A stretch of DNA of 64,000 nt, from NCBI RefSeq assembly GCF_000282315.2, contig NZ_AKJN02000006.1:2046001-2110000 (forward strand). Reading direction: 5' to 3'. The notes under the pieces are model-generated. The model ran no database searches. It saw only the letters and a program-made list of their open reading frames with translations, and was not told where the DNA came from. A program made the translations under genes and the position numbers. This DNA is from Pseudomonas sp. GM41(2012) (lineage in GTDB: Bacteria; Pseudomonadota; Gammaproteobacteria; Pseudomonadales; Pseudomonadaceae). Of the stretch, positions 1 through 9,510 are shown piece by piece (positions within the stretch are counted from its first letter, which is position 1; every line of letters begins with the position of its first letter).

Positions 1-416
1 TTCACCAGGTCACGGTTGACGTAGACGCCGTTCGGATCGCGGTTGTCCTTGAAGCTCTGGCCCACGCCTTCAGGGCTGTTGGCCTTGAACAGGCGCACGG
101 TGTTGGAGTCGTAGCCGAAGAAGTAGCCGTCCTTGCCGTAGGTGATGCTCGACAGCAACTTGACCACCTGGGCCCGCACCGCGTCATCACCGGGGGCGGC
201 TGCGTCGTAGAGTGGTTTGATCGTGGTCATGGCCACGGCGACGTAGCTTTGCAGCGTTGCCTTGGCATCGCTGAGCAGGCGCTGGCGAGTTTCCTCGACT
301 TCCTTGCGGGCCTGCTCCTGCAGAATGAACAACGTGGTCAGGCTGATGACCAACGCAAAGAGCAACACCGGGAGGACGGCAAGGGACAGGACTTTAGCCT
401 TCAGGCTCATGCGCAT
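1..416 (-). CDS. Methyl-accepting chemotaxis protein, N-terminal part (CtpM-like, sCache sensor)
   Basis: Only the first ~138 codons are inside the window; the gene runs off the left edge with no stop. The start ATG at 416 has AGAG about 9 bases upstream; an in-frame ATG at 410 is the alternative. A transmembrane helix (residues ~8-30) is followed by a long helix and the block YGKDGYFFGYD, typical of single-Cache (sCache_2) chemoreceptor sensor domains. Such receptors sense small molecules in the periplasm and signal to CheA/CheW. The next two genes match the neighbourhood of P. aeruginosa ctpM (PA2652, a malate receptor), so a dicarboxylate receptor is plausible. The signalling domain is not visible, so the family rests on the sensor part and synteny. 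Confidence 0.8.
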   Translation of the reverse strand, partial: MRMSLKAKVLSLAVLPVLLFALVISLTTLFILQEQARKEVEETRQRLLSDAKATLQSYVAVAMTTIKPLYDAAAPGDDAVRAQVVKLLSSITYGKDGYFFGYDSNTVRLFKANSPEGVGQSFKDNRDPNGVYVNRDLV

Positions 417-480
417 GACGGTTCACTCTTTTGATTTTATTGGCGTGGTTAAAGGCTTTAACGGCACGCCAACAAAAAAC

Positions 481-570
481 TGTAGGAGCTGAGCTTGCTC
501 GCGATTCAGGCACCGCGGTTTATCAGGCACACCGCGTAATCGTTCATCGCGGGCAAGCCACGCTCCCACA
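481..570. repeat. REP doublet (REPIN)
   Basis: Two inverted REP arms (TGTAGGAGCTGAGCTTGCTC and the opposite-strand GGGCAAGCCACGCTCCCACA) flank about 45 bases. It lies between the chemoreceptor promoter and the 3' end of the transporter gene. Confidence 0.85.
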
Positions 571-582
571 GGGGAAATGTGT

Positions 583-1902
583 TTAGAGCACCATCGCCGC
601 CACCCAGCCGAACGCCAACAGCGGCAGGTTGTAGTGCAGGAAGGTCGGGACCACGGTGTCCCAGATGTGGTGATGCTGGCCGTCGATGTTCAGGCCCGAG
701 GTCGGGCCGAGGGTCGAGTCCGACGCTGGCGAACCGGCATCGCCCAGCGCACCGGCAGTGCCGACGATGCACACAATCGCAATCGGGCTGAAACCCAACT
801 GTACGCACAACGGCACAAAAATCGCTGCCAGGATCGGCACTGTGGAAAACGACGAACCGATGCCCATGGTCACCAACAGTCCGACCAACAACATCAGCAA
901 CGCGCCAATGCCTTTGCTGTGGCCGATCCACGAAGCCGAGGCTTCGACCAGTGTCTGCACCTCACCGGTGGCTTTCATCACCTCGGCAAAACCGGAGGCA
1001 GCAATCATGATGAAACCGATCATCGCCATCATCTTCATGCCTTCGGTGAACAGGTCGTCGGTTTCACGCCACTTCACGATCCCCGACACCGAAAAAATCA
1101 GAAAGCCTGCCAGCGCACCGATGATCATCGAGTCCAGCAACAGCTGAATGATGAACGCCACCGCGATGGCCAGACCGGCGACCATCAGGCTCAGCGGGTT
1201 GTACTGCACCGCGACCTGTTCGACTTGCTCGATCTTTTCCAGATCGTAGACGCGCTTCTTGCGGTAGCTGACAAACGCAGCCGCGAGCCCGACGACCATG
1301 CCCAAGGCCGGAATCCCCATGGCATGGGTGACGTTGATGCCGCTGATGTCCACCCCGCTACGGGCGACGTTGGCCAGCAGGATTTCATTAAGGAAGATGT
1401 TGCCGAAGCCCACGGGCAAGAACATGTACGGCGTAATCAGGCCGAAGGTCATGACACAGGCGATCAACCGGCGATCCAGTTGCAGCTTGGTCAGCACATA
1501 TAAAAGCGGCGGCACCAGCAGCGGAATAAAGGCGATATGTATCGGCAGAATGTTCTGCGAAGCGATGGCCACCACCCACAGCAAACCGATCAACAGCCAT
1601 TTGACCTGACGGCCGCCGCTGGCGTGCTGGCGATCGACCATCAGCAAGGCTTTGTCTGCCAGGGCGTGTGCCAGGCCAGACTTGGCAATGGCCACTGCGA
1701 AAGCGCCGAGCAATGCGTAGGACAACGCGACCGTCGCACCGCCGCCGAGGCCGCTGTTGAAGGCTTTGAGTGTCGCGTCGATGCCCAGGCCACCGGTCAA
1801 ACCACCCACCAGAGCGCCCACGATCAGCGCGATTACGACGTGCACGCGGGACAGGCTGAGGATCAGCATGACGCCGACCGCGGCAATTACAGCATTAATC
1901 AT
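583..1902 (-). CDS. Na+/H+ antiporter-family transporter (YuiF/NhaC-like, PA2653-like)
   Basis: This 439-residue, very hydrophobic protein has roughly 11-12 membrane segments, starting with [18 protein letters not shown]. Conserved polar stretches within membrane segments ([19 protein letters not shown]) are typical of the Na+/H+ antiporter family that includes Bacillus YuiF. The ORF opens 15 codons further upstream, but ATG 1902 is preferred because GAGG sits 5 bases before it. It lies between two chemoreceptor genes, as PA2653 does between ctpM and tlpQ, so it may carry a compound that one of them senses. The substrate cannot be read from the sequence; members are annotated as proton/sodium antiporters or amino-acid carriers. 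Confidence 0.8.
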   Translation of the reverse strand: MINAVIAAVGVMLILSLSRVHVVIALIVGALVGGLTGGLGIDATLKAFNSGLGGGATVALSYALLGAFAVAIAKSGLAHALADKALLMVDRQHASGGRQVKWLLIGLLWVVAIASQNILPIHIAFIPLLVPPLLYVLTKLQLDRRLIACVMTFGLITPYMFLPVGFGNIFLNEILLANVARSGVDISGINVTHAMGIPALGMVVGLAAAFVSYRKKRVYDLEKIEQVEQVAVQYNPLSLMVAGLAIAVAFIIQLLLDSMIIGALAGFLIFSVSGIVKWRETDDLFTEGMKMMAMIGFIMIAASGFAEVMKATGEVQTLVEASASWIGHSKGIGALLMLLVGLLVTMGIGSSFSTVPILAAIFVPLCVQLGFSPIAIVCIVGTAGALGDAGSPASDSTLGPTSGLNIDGQHHHIWDTVVPTFLHYNLPLLAFGWVAAMVL

Positions 1903-2065
1903 CGTTACCTCAAGGCAAACGGAAAGAGTCCGGCCGGCAGTCTGCAAAGAGCCGCCAGCGGATTAAATGAGAGGGTTTTATTAGAGGGCGCGCACTGTGC
2001 CGCAGAGTCGGCCCAGTGTCAAAGCGCATGGGCCTGGGGGATGTGTAACGGGTTGTGATGAACCC

Positions 2066-2187
2066 TGTGGCGAGGGGATTTATCCCCGTTCGGCTGCGAA
2101 GCAGTCGCAAACCTGACAATTCGGTATGACTGACGGAATTGCAGGGGGCCGCTTCGCGACCCAACGGGGATAAATCCCCTCGCCACA
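2066..2187. repeat. Inverted repeat, GTGGCGAGGGG family
   Basis: TGTGGCGAGGGGATTTATCC at the left is repeated inverted at the right (ending CCCCTCGCCACA), with weaker inner symmetry around CGGCTGCGAA. It fills most of the 395-base gap (1903-2297) between the transporter and the chemoreceptor. The same family occurs at 15797-15909. I see no gene in the gap. Confidence 0.85.
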
Positions 2188-2297
2188 AAGGCAGCCGACC
2201 AACGGAGTTTCATCATTCAGGAACTACCATAAAGAAAGCCGAATCGCGGCCGCTACAGTGCAAAGTCTCAGATATTTATCGAATAAAGGACGTCTCC

Positions 2298-4445
2298 ATG
2301 TCGCTCAGACAACTTTCCATTCAATGGAAAATCACCCTGTTGGCCGGGCTGTGCCTGGCCGGCATCGTGACCCTGCTGGTGGGTCTTTCGCTGTATCGCA
2401 TGGAGCACAGCTCCGAGATGGTGAAAGCATCCAGCATGGAGATGCTCACCGAAGCTGCCCAGGCCCGGATCGAATCCCAGGGTGAAAACCAGGCGCTGGG
2501 GATTCGCCAGCAGTTCATGGATGCCTATCAATATGGCCACGGCTTTTCGCGTCAGGTGCTGTTCCTGCGCGAGCAGGCCGAGAAGCGCTTTCTCGATGCC
2601 TTTGACCTGCGTGAAGACCTGACCCGTCAGGTCAAGTCAGCCCTGCAAGCCAACCCGGAACTGCTCGGCCTTTCGCTGGTGTTCGAAGCCAACGCGCTGG
2701 ACGGCAAGGACGATCTGTTCGCCGGCCAAGCCGAACTGGGCAGCAACGACAAGGGCCGTTTCGCGCTCTATTGGTCGCAGCCTGTACCTGGCAAGGTGAC
2801 GTCGATGGCGCTACCGGAAAGCGACATGGCCGACACCAGCACCGGCCCGAGCGGCGAACCGGCCAACGCCTGGTTCACCTGCCCGCGCACAACCCTCAAG
2901 CCCTGCGTGATCGAACCCTACTTCTACGTGATCGACGGCCAGAACGTGCTGATGACCAGCATCGTTTTCCCGCTGATGGTCAACGGCAAGGTCATTGCTT
3001 CGCTGTCGGTGGACATCAACCTCAACAGCCTGCAAGCCGTCAGCCAGGGTGCGAGCAAGAAGCTCTATGACGGCCAGACCAACGTCAGCATCATCAGCCC
3101 GGTCGGTTTGCTGGCCGGTTATAGCCCGGACGCCAGCAAGCTCAGCCAGCGCCTGGACACCGTGGACAAGACCAACGGTGCCGAGCTGATCCGCATGCTC
3201 GCCGCCAGCAGCAAGACCGAAAGCCTGCACAACAATCAACAGCTCAAAGTGCTGTCGCCGTTCCAGCCGATTCCAGGTGGCAAGTCCTGGGGCGTGTTGC
3301 TCGAGGTGCCGGAGAAAGTCCTGGTCGGCCCCGCCGAAGCGTTGAAAAAGCAACTCGATGAAAGCAACACCGCCGGCACCCTGGTCGAACTCGGCCTGGG
3401 TGTGCTGGCCGCGTTGATTGGCCTGTTGCTGGTGTGGCTGATGGCCCGCAGCGTGACCAAACCGATTCTGGGTGTGGCGCACATGCTCGAAGACATTGCC
3501 AGCGGCGAAGGCGATCTGACCCGCCGCCTGGCCTACGACAAAAAGGACGAACTCGGTCAATTGGCCGGCTGGTTCAACCGCTTCCTCGACAAGCTGCAAC
3601 CGATCATCGCCGAGGTCAAACGCTCGGTGCAGGACGCACGCAGCACGGCGGATCAGTCGTCCGCCATCGCCACCCAGACCAGCGCCGGCATGGAGCAGCA
3701 ATACCGTCAGGTGGATCAGGTCGCTACCGCTTCCCACGAAATGAGCGCTACCGCCCAGGACGTCGCTCGCAGTGCAGCTCAGGCGGCACAGGCAGCGCGG
3801 GATGCGGATCAGGCCACCCGTCGCGGTCTGACCGTGATCGACCGCACCACCGCCAGCATCGACAACCTCGCCGCCGACATGAGCGCGGCAATGGTTCAAG
3901 TCGAAGGCCTGGCGGCCAACAGCGAGAAGATCGGTTCGGTGCTGGAAGTGATCCGGGCCATCGCCGAGCAGACCAACCTGCTGGCGCTGAACGCCGCCAT
4001 CGAGGCCGCTCGTGCCGGTGAAGCCGGACGCGGTTTTGCCGTCGTGGCCGATGAAGTGCGCAACCTGGCACGCCGGACCCAGGAGTCTGTCGAAGAAACC
4101 CGCCTGGTGATCGAGCAATTGCAGAGTGGCACTCAGGACGTGGTCGGCTCGATGAACAACAGCCATCGTCAGGCTCAGGGCAGTGTCGAACAAGTGGGTC
4201 AGGCGGTGACGGCGTTGCGCCAGATTGGTGAGGCGGTGACGGTGATCAGCGACATGAACTTGCAGATCGCCAGTGCCGCGGAAGAGCAAAGCGCCGTGGC
4301 CGAGGAGATCAACAACAACGTGGCGACGATTCGGGATGTGACGGAGTCGCTGTCGGGGCAGGCCAATGAATCGGCGCGGGTGAGTCAGTCGCTCAATAGC
4401 CTGGCGAATCAGCAGCAGAGTTTGATGGATCAATTCCGCGTCTGA
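2298..4445 (+). CDS. tlpQ: Methyl-accepting chemotaxis protein with double-Cache sensor (TlpQ-like)
   Basis: A 715-residue chemoreceptor. TM1 is at ~11-33; a periplasmic region of about 330 residues with a dCache-type layout follows; TM2 ([16 protein letters not shown]) leads into HAMP, and then the methyl-accepting domain with the conserved tip [20 protein letters not shown] and ERs around it. The reading frame is open 53 codons further upstream, but ATG 2298 has AAGGA 8 bases before it and gives a normal membrane anchor. Length, partners (PA2653-like transporter, bqsRS) and order match P. aeruginosa TlpQ (PA2654), known to bind histamine and polyamines. Ligand is inferred from that synteny. 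The last 26 bases are duplicated twice downstream (see the repeat at 4420-5090). Confidence 0.8.
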   Translation: MSLRQLSIQWKITLLAGLCLAGIVTLLVGLSLYRMEHSSEMVKASSMEMLTEAAQARIESQGENQALGIRQQFMDAYQYGHGFSRQVLFLREQAEKRFLDAFDLREDLTRQVKSALQANPELLGLSLVFEANALDGKDDLFAGQAELGSNDKGRFALYWSQPVPGKVTSMALPESDMADTSTGPSGEPANAWFTCPRTTLKPCVIEPYFYVIDGQNVLMTSIVFPLMVNGKVIASLSVDINLNSLQAVSQGASKKLYDGQTNVSIISPVGLLAGYSPDASKLSQRLDTVDKTNGAELIRMLAASSKTESLHNNQQLKVLSPFQPIPGGKSWGVLLEVPEKVLVGPAEALKKQLDESNTAGTLVELGLGVLAALIGLLLVWLMARSVTKPILGVAHMLEDIASGEGDLTRRLAYDKKDELGQLAGWFNRFLDKLQPIIAEVKRSVQDARSTADQSSAIATQTSAGMEQQYRQVDQVATASHEMSATAQDVARSAAQAAQAARDADQATRRGLTVIDRTTASIDNLAADMSAAMVQVEGLAANSEKIGSVLEVIRAIAEQTNLLALNAAIEAARAGEAGRGFAVVADEVRNLARRTQESVEETRLVIEQLQSGTQDVVGSMNNSHRQAQGSVEQVGQAVTALRQIGEAVTVISDMNLQIASAAEEQSAVAEEINNNVATIRDVTESLSGQANESARVSQSLNSLANQQQSLMDQFRV

Positions 4446-5090
4446 AAACCACCCCTCACCCTCACCCTAACCCTCTCCCCAAGGGGTAGAGGGGACTGAC
4501 CGAGTTGGTTTTTAGATATTCTGCGACCGAGGAAATAGCGTCGAACTCAGGATTAGAAGCCAATGGATATCTGCTCCCTTTCCCCCTCTCCCCACTGGGG
4601 AGAGGGCTGGGGTGAGGGGTGGCTTTCAGCGTCAACGCTTGGGTAATCCGATCAGCTTGATGGATCAGTTCCGCGTCTGAAAACCACCCCTCACCCTAAC
4701 CCTCTCCCCAAGGGGTAGAGGGGACTGACCGAGTTGGTTTTTAGATATTCTGCGACCGAGAAAACAGCGTCGAACTCGGGATTAGAAGTCAATGGAGATC
4801 TGCTCCCTTTCCCCCTCCCCCACTGGGGAGAGGGCTGGGGTGAGGGGTGGCTTTCAGCGTCAACGCTTGGGTAATCCGATCAGCTTGATGGATCAATTCC
4901 GCGTCTGAAAACCACCCCTCTCCCCAAGGGGTAGAGGGGACTGACCGAGTTGGTTTTTAGATATTCTGCGACCGAGAAAATAGAGTCGAACTCGGGATTA
5001 GAAGCCAATGGAGATCGGCTCCCTTTCCCCCTCTCCCCTCTGGGGAGAGGGCTGGGGTGAGGGGTGGTTTTCAGCCTGAACGCTTAGGCA
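4420..5090. repeat. Three-copy tandem array of a ~230-bp unit that includes both flanking gene tails
   Basis: The junction TTGATGGATCAATTCCGCGT + CTGAAAACCACCCCTC occurs at 4420, 4655 and 4883 (spacings 235 and 228). Each unit holds the last ~26 bases of the upstream chemoreceptor gene, a ~170-base element bounded by CCCCTCACCC...AACCCTCTCCCC and its inverse GGGGAGAGGGCTGGGGTGAGGGG, and (copies 1 and 2) a decayed copy of the last ~30 bases of the downstream kinase gene, TTTCAGCGTCAACGCTTGGG; the third copy joins the real kinase end. The array fills the whole 625-base gap between the convergent genes. The palindromic ends could also end transcription from both sides. Confidence 0.9.
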
Positions 5091-6390
5091 ACTCAATCAC
5101 CACCCTCAACCCACCCCACCCACTCTCCTCCAGCCGCAACACCCCGCCCCACGTATCGACGATGTCCCGCACAATCCCCAATCCCAACCCATGCCCATCC
5201 GTTTGTTCATCAAGCCGAGTACCCCGGCTGAACACCTGATCGCGCTGGTTTTCCGGAATCCCCGGCCCATCGTCTTCCACGCTTAACTCAAACCCTTCGG
5301 CCTTCTCGACCACGCTCAACCGAACCTCGGCATCCGCCCATTTGCAGGCGTTGTCCAGCAGGTTACCGAGCAGTTCGAGCAAATCCTCGCGATCCCAAGG
5401 CAGTTGCAACCCCTTCGGCGCCCTATAGCTGAGGTCCAGATGCTCGCCATGAATCATGTTCAACGTCGCCAGTAACCCAGGCAATTCAGCATCGCAATCA
5501 AACAGTGCCCCTGGCAGCGCATCGCCGGATAACCGTGCGCGATTGAGTTCGCGATTGAGTCGCTGCTGGACCTGTTCCAGCTGCGCCTTAATGACCTTGC
5601 GCAGTTCCGGCTGCGCATCGAGCTTCTCGCTTGAGGCCAGGCTCAACAACACCGCCAGCGGGGTTTTCAAGGCGTGGCCGAGGTTGCCCAGCGCATTGCG
5701 CGAACGCTTGAGGCTGTCTTCGGTGTGCGCCAGCAAATGGTTGATCTGCGCCACCAGCGGTTCAAGCTCTACCGGCACCTGATCATCGAGTTGCGAGCGC
5801 TGGCCCTGCTGCAACTGGGCGATCTGCTCACGTGCCTTTTCCAGCGGGCGCAAGGCGCGGCGCACGGTGATCCGTTGCAGCAGCAGAATCAGCAGCAGCC
5901 CCGTCAGCCCAAGGCCCAATCCGACTTGACGCATACGCTGGAAACTCTCGCGCACCGGCGTGTAATCCTGGGCCACGCTGATCGAAATCGATTGGCCGAG
6001 CCGTCGATAGTCTGAACGCAGCACCAGCAATTGCTGGCCTTCCGGCCCCAATTGCAGGTTGCTGTGCAGGCCGGCATGGTCGAGGCGTGGCAGTTCCTGA
6101 TCCCATAGCGAACGGGAGCGCCAATGGCTGTCGGCAAAATCGATGCGGAAGTAATGCCCGGAAAACGGTCGCTGATAGGCCGGCGACAGGTGTCGCTCAT
6201 CCAGCTGCAAACCCTGCGGCCCACGCACCAGCGCCACCAGCAGGTTTTCACTGTCGTCGCGCAGCCCGGCTTCGAGGTAGCGCTGCAAACCCATTTCGAA
6301 CAGCCACAGGCTGGTCTGCGCCAGCACCAGGCCGACGATCACCATCACGCTGATCAGCCCTAGGCTCAAGCGGCGCTGGATCGACCTCAC
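5071..6390 (-). CDS. Sensor histidine kinase, BqsS/CarS-like
   Basis: 439 residues: TM1 (~9-31), a periplasmic sensor of ~125 residues, TM2 (~155-171), HAMP, a PhoQ-like dimerisation helix with His239 in [14 protein letters not shown], and an ATP-binding domain with N box ([10 protein letters not shown]) and G boxes ([17 protein letters not shown]). The start overlaps the end of the response-regulator gene by 4 bases (ATGA), so the two are co-translated. Context (PepSY genes upstream, tlpQ-like gene convergent) matches P. aeruginosa BqsS/CarS (PA2656), linked to Fe(II) and calcium. The RExxE iron motif described for that protein is not found in residues 30-155 here, so the signal may differ. 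Confidence 0.8.
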   Translation of the reverse strand: MRSIQRRLSLGLISVMVIVGLVLAQTSLWLFEMGLQRYLEAGLRDDSENLLVALVRGPQGLQLDERHLSPAYQRPFSGHYFRIDFADSHWRSRSLWDQELPRLDHAGLHSNLQLGPEGQQLLVLRSDYRRLGQSISISVAQDYTPVRESFQRMRQVGLGLGLTGLLLILLLQRITVRRALRPLEKAREQIAQLQQGQRSQLDDQVPVELEPLVAQINHLLAHTEDSLKRSRNALGNLGHALKTPLAVLLSLASSEKLDAQPELRKVIKAQLEQVQQRLNRELNRARLSGDALPGALFDCDAELPGLLATLNMIHGEHLDLSYRAPKGLQLPWDREDLLELLGNLLDNACKWADAEVRLSVVEKAEGFELSVEDDGPGIPENQRDQVFSRGTRLDEQTDGHGLGLGIVRDIVDTWGGVLRLEESGWGGLRVVIELPKRSG

Positions 6391-7055
6391 TGGGCTTGCC
6401 CGCCGAACAGGTAACCCTGGCCGCGACGGGTTTCGATGACGCTGCGCCCGAGTTTGCGCCGCAGGTGGTTGACGTGGACTTCGAGCACGTTGGAATCGCG
6501 CTCGGTTTCACCGTCGTAGAGGTGTTCGGCGAGATGGCTTTTGGACAGAATCTGCTCGGGGTGCAGCATGAAATAACGCAGCAGGCGGAATTCAGCGGCG
6601 GTGAGCTGGATGTCGGCGCCGTCGCGGGTCACGCATTGGCGGCCTTCGTCCAGGTGCAATCCGGCAGCCTTGAGCGTCGGCTGGTTGGCATGACCATGGG
6701 AACGGCGCAACAGCGCCTGGACACGCAAGTGCAGCTCTTCGGGGTGGAAAGGCTTGGTCAGGTAATCGTCGGCGCCGGCCTTGAGGCCTTCGATTCGTTC
6801 GGCCCAGGAATCACGGGCGGTGAGGATCAGCACTGGCGTCGACAGGCCAGCGGCCCGCCATTGCGTCAGCACGTCGAGCCCTGGCAAACCCGGCAGGCCG
6901 AGGTCGAGGATGATCAGGTCATAAGGCTCGCTGCTGCCCTGATACACCGCGTCGCGACCATCGGCCAGCCAGTCCACGGCGTAACCCTGACGGTTGAGGC
7001 CGGCCATCAGTTCGTCGGCCAGCGGTACATGGTCTTCCACCAGAAGCAAACGCAT
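6387..7055 (-). CDS. OmpR-family response regulator, BqsR/CarR-like
   Basis: 222 residues. The receiver domain carries the acidic pair E7/D8, phosphoacceptor D51 ([10 protein letters not shown]), T79 and K101 (LTKPF). The C-terminal winged helix (about 125-218) has the OmpR/PhoB pattern, with [16 protein letters not shown] and [12 protein letters not shown]. It starts 3 bases after the end of the second PepSY gene, so all four genes look like one operon: PepSY, PepSY, regulator, kinase. It probably binds the paired TTAAG sequences upstream of the operon, by analogy with the TTAAG repeats reported for BqsR. Confidence 0.88.
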   Translation of the reverse strand: MRLLLVEDHVPLADELMAGLNRQGYAVDWLADGRDAVYQGSSEPYDLIILDLGLPGLPGLDVLTQWRAAGLSTPVLILTARDSWAERIEGLKAGADDYLTKPFHPEELHLRVQALLRRSHGHANQPTLKAAGLHLDEGRQCVTRDGADIQLTAAEFRLLRYFMLHPEQILSKSHLAEHLYDGETERDSNVLEVHVNHLRRKLGRSVIETRRGQGYLFGGQAQ

Positions 7056-7058
7056 CGA

Positions 7059-7382
7059 TCAATCTTCCTTGTCTTTCAGTAACTGGCCGGTGGTGGCGTC
7101 AAGGTCCAGTTCGCGGACCACACCGTCGCTGGTCAACAACTCGACTTCATAAACGTAGACGTCGTGTTTCTCTTCAAGCTCGGCTTCCAGCAATTTGGCC
7201 CCGGGGTAGCGGTCCAGCGCTTGCTGCAACAGCTGCTCCAGCGGCAGGATCACACCCTGTTGACGCAGGCGCAGGGCTTCGTCCTGATCCAGGTCGCGAG
7301 CCATGGCCACCGAGCAAAAAGCCAGAAGCGCCAGAGCCATTCGACCTCTCGTGCACCGCTGTGAAAAAGAAAACACCTTCAT
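7059..7382 (-). CDS. Small periplasmic PepSY-domain protein 2
   Basis: 107 residues with a signal peptide (KVFSFSQRCTRGRMALALLAFCSVAMA, cleavage expected after AMA) and one PepSY domain: LDQDEALRLRQQGVILPLEQLL, then a strand pattern ending TTGQLLKDKED. The ATG at 7382 overlaps the stop of the preceding PepSY gene by one base (TAATG), with AGGA before it, so this start is firm. PepSY proteins near PhoQ-like kinases are thought to bind or modulate periplasmic partners; in P. aeruginosa the corresponding genes precede bqsR. It is about one-third identical to its upstream neighbour by eye, suggesting a tandem duplication. Confidence 0.82.
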   Translation of the reverse strand: MKVFSFSQRCTRGRMALALLAFCSVAMARDLDQDEALRLRQQGVILPLEQLLQQALDRYPGAKLLEAELEEKHDVYVYEVELLTSDGVVRELDLDATTGQLLKDKED

Positions 7383-7690
7383 TACGTATCCTGATGATCC
7401 TTGAGAATCTGCCCGCTGACGGCGTCCAGTTCCAGGTCCCACTCAATGCCCTGAGGGTCGCGCATTTCCACCTGATAGATGTACTTGCCGTACTCTTCTT
7501 CCAGCTCGGTTTCGGTGATTTTGGCGCCGGGATGTTTGGCCAGAGCGGTGGCGTTGAGCTTCTCGAAAGACACAATGGTACCAGCGTCGCGCAGCCTCAG
7601 GGCTTCGTCGGGACCGAGGTCGCGAGCGTGGGCGATGCTGGCGGTCATGCCGATGATGGACGCGGTGAACAGGGCAGTCAGGGTTTTCAT
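7382..7690 (-). CDS. Small periplasmic PepSY-domain protein 1
   Basis: 102 residues with signal peptide (MKTLTALFTASIIGMTASIAHA) and one PepSY domain (RDLGPDEALRLRDAGTIVSF ... LELDAVSGQILKDHQD). The start at 7690 has GGAG seven bases upstream; 14 more codons are open upstream but lack a ribosome site. It is the first gene of the PepSY-PepSY-bqsR-bqsS-like operon. The acidic, strand-rich body with paired glutamates (TETELEEEYG) could bind cations, which would fit a metal-sensing operon, but that is inference. Confidence 0.82.
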   Translation of the reverse strand: MKTLTALFTASIIGMTASIAHARDLGPDEALRLRDAGTIVSFEKLNATALAKHPGAKITETELEEEYGKYIYQVEMRDPQGIEWDLELDAVSGQILKDHQDT

Positions 7691-7732
7691 GGGGTGTCTC
7701 CGTATTTTTAATGTGTTGCCTAGGGAGTGCAC

Positions 7733-7751
7733 CTTAACGGGGCGAACTTAA
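7733..7751 (-). promoter_or_regulatory. Candidate BqsR-like operator: direct TTAAG repeat
   Basis: Read on the minus strand, TTAAG occurs twice in the same orientation (7747-7751 and 7733-7737), separated by nine bases, 43 bases upstream of the first PepSY gene. TTAAG direct repeats are the reported recognition element of BqsR, but I recall a six-base spacer there, so the spacing is unusual. Confidence 0.5.
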
Positions 7752-7811
7752 TTGAAACTGAATTGCCATCATTATTGATGGCAACACGACATCGCAGGCA
7801 TACACAAAACC

Positions 7812-7901
7812 TGTGGGAGCGAGCCTGCTCGCGATAGCGGTGTGTCAGCCAACATTAATACCGACTGATACACCGCTATCGCGAGCAGGCTCGCTCCCAC
7901 A
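7812..7901. repeat. REP doublet (REPIN)
   Basis: Inverted TGTGGGAGCGAGCCTGCTCG arms around a ~40-base centre, between the divergent PepSY operon and the patatin-like gene. Confidence 0.9.
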
Positions 7902-7950
7902 ATGATTGTGCATGTCTATAATCCCCCGCTTGCCTGCATTCGAGACCGGT

Positions 7951-9030
7951 ATGACCGCTTTCCACATCAAGTTCCCTTCCCTGACCCTCAAGGCCGGCCC
8001 TCGCGCCTTGGCGCGCATCCGTGAAAACGGTTTGAGCGCCGCCGATGTCGGCACGCTGCCGGGTGCCGCCGGTGGTCCCAAGGCGTTGGGGATTCAAGGT
8101 CTGGACCTGGCGTTGTTCGGTGAATGGCTGCCGGCGGCACCGCGGGAGCGTTCGTTGATTGGTGCGTCGGTGGGTTCCTGGCGCTTCGCCAGCGCGTGTC
8201 TGCCGGATGCCGCCGAAGGTATCCGCCGCCTCGGTCACCTCTACACCGAGCAGAACTTCGCCAAGGGCGTGACCATGGCGCAGATCAGCCAGAGCTCCCG
8301 GCGCATGCTCGATGAGCTGCTCGATGGCCGCGATGCCTCGATTCTGGACAACGCTCATTACCGACTGAACATCATGGTGGTCAAAAGCCACGGCCTGCTG
8401 GCGGACGATCATCGCGGACGACTGGGGCTGGGTCTGTCATCGGTGATCGCCGACAACTTGCGCGGCCGGGCGCGCCTGTCGCGGCATTTCGAGCGGCTGA
8501 TCATTCACGATCCGCGCCTGGCACCGCCGGTCAATGCACTCAACGATTTCCCCTCGCGCTTCGTTGCGCTGAATGCCGGCAACCTGCGCCAGGCCTTGCT
8601 CGCCTCAGGCTCGATCCCGATGGTGATGGAAGGCGTGCGTGATCTGCCGGGTGCCGGTGCCGGGACGTTTCGCGATGGCGGTCTGCTGGACTATCACCTC
8701 GACCTGCCCTACAGCGGCAACGACATCGTGCTCTATCCGCATTTCACCGACCGGGTGATTCCTGGCTGGTTCGACAAGACCCTGTCGTGGCGCCGCGCAT
8801 GTCCTGCGCGTTTGCAAGATGTCCTGTTGCTGGCGCCGTCAAAGGATTACCTGGCGCGCCTGCCCTACGGCAAACTCCCGGACCGCAACGACTTCAAACG
8901 CTTCATGGGCGATGCCCCGAGCCGGCAGAAATACTGGCGCACGACGATGGATGAAAGCCGTCGCATGGGCGATGAGTTCCTCGAACTGGCTGCCAGCGGT
9001 CGCCTCGGGGAGCGCTTGCTGACCCTTTAG
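7951..9030 (+). CDS. Patatin-like phospholipase family protein
   Basis: 359 residues. The patatin signature is present: an oxyanion-type glycine run (GAAGGPKALG), nucleophile serine in GASVGS, and the catalytic aspartate in DGGLLDYH. These proteins hydrolyse acyl esters of lipids; the cellular substrate of this branch is unknown. The track opens 15 codons earlier, inside the tail of the REP element; ATG 7951 gives the usual start of this family (MTAFHIKFPSL) though its ribosome site (GAG) is weak. No signal peptide, so a cytoplasmic or membrane-associated enzyme. It stands alone, 94 bases before queD. Confidence 0.8.
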   Translation: MTAFHIKFPSLTLKAGPRALARIRENGLSAADVGTLPGAAGGPKALGIQGLDLALFGEWLPAAPRERSLIGASVGSWRFASACLPDAAEGIRRLGHLYTEQNFAKGVTMAQISQSSRRMLDELLDGRDASILDNAHYRLNIMVVKSHGLLADDHRGRLGLGLSSVIADNLRGRARLSRHFERLIIHDPRLAPPVNALNDFPSRFVALNAGNLRQALLASGSIPMVMEGVRDLPGAGAGTFRDGGLLDYHLDLPYSGNDIVLYPHFTDRVIPGWFDKTLSWRRACPARLQDVLLLAPSKDYLARLPYGKLPDRNDFKRFMGDAPSRQKYWRTTMDESRRMGDEFLELAASGRLGERLLTL

Positions 9031-9124
9031 TCAGTGTTTTCCCGCAACGCCAAACGCAAACTGTTAAACTCGCCGCCTGCCCATATCGCCGCGGCGATCG
9101 CCACCTGACAGAGCTGAAATCACT

Positions 9125-9481
9125 GTGGAAATCTTCAAAGAATTTACCTTCGAATCCGCCCACCGCCTGCCCCACGTACCGGAAGGCCACAAGTGCGGCC
9201 GCCTGCACGGTCACTCGTTCAAAGTGGCGATCCACCTGAGCGGCGACCTCGATCCGCACACGGGCTGGATCCGTGATTTCTCGGAAATCAAGGCGATCTT
9301 CAAGCCGCTCTATGAGCGCCTCGACCATAACTACCTGAACGACATTCCCGGTCTGGAAAACCCGACCAGTGAAGTGCTGGCCAAATTCATCTGGAAGGAA
9401 TTGAAGCCTCTGCTGCCGGAACTCAGCGCGATCCGCATTCACGAGACGTGCACCAGCGGTTGCATCTATCACGGCGAGTAA
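9125..9481 (+). CDS. queD: 6-carboxy-5,6,7,8-tetrahydropterin synthase QueD
   Basis: 118 residues, full length for QueD. It converts dihydroneopterin triphosphate to 6-carboxytetrahydropterin in the queuosine/7-deazaguanine pathway. Zinc-binding histidines are H13 (SAHRLP), H28 and H30 (LHGHS); catalytic Cys24 lies just before (KCGRLHGHS), and the C-terminal HETCTSG motif is present. The start codon is GTG at 9125 with a weak GAG upstream. The next pathway enzyme, QueC, is also encoded in the window (20055-20744) but not in an operon with it. Confidence 0.93.
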   Translation: MEIFKEFTFESAHRLPHVPEGHKCGRLHGHSFKVAIHLSGDLDPHTGWIRDFSEIKAIFKPLYERLDHNYLNDIPGLENPTSEVLAKFIWKELKPLLPELSAIRIHETCTSGCIYHGE

Positions 9482-9510
9482 GCCGATCTAAACGCCGATG
9501 AAAATCACTT

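Noticed and set aside
2811..4433. 540-codon open frame antisense to the chemoreceptor
   Set aside because: It mirrors the codon pattern of the real gene, has His/Gln/Gly-rich low-complexity composition and no recognisable domain; the plus-strand frame is a clear chemoreceptor.
4446..5070. CRISPR array
   Set aside because: The repeat units are ~230 bp, not 25-40 bp, with no unique spacers and no cas genes.
7906..7950. Upstream start of the patatin-like gene
   Set aside because: The extra 15 codons fall at the edge of the REP doublet and lack a ribosome site; ATG 7951 fits better.
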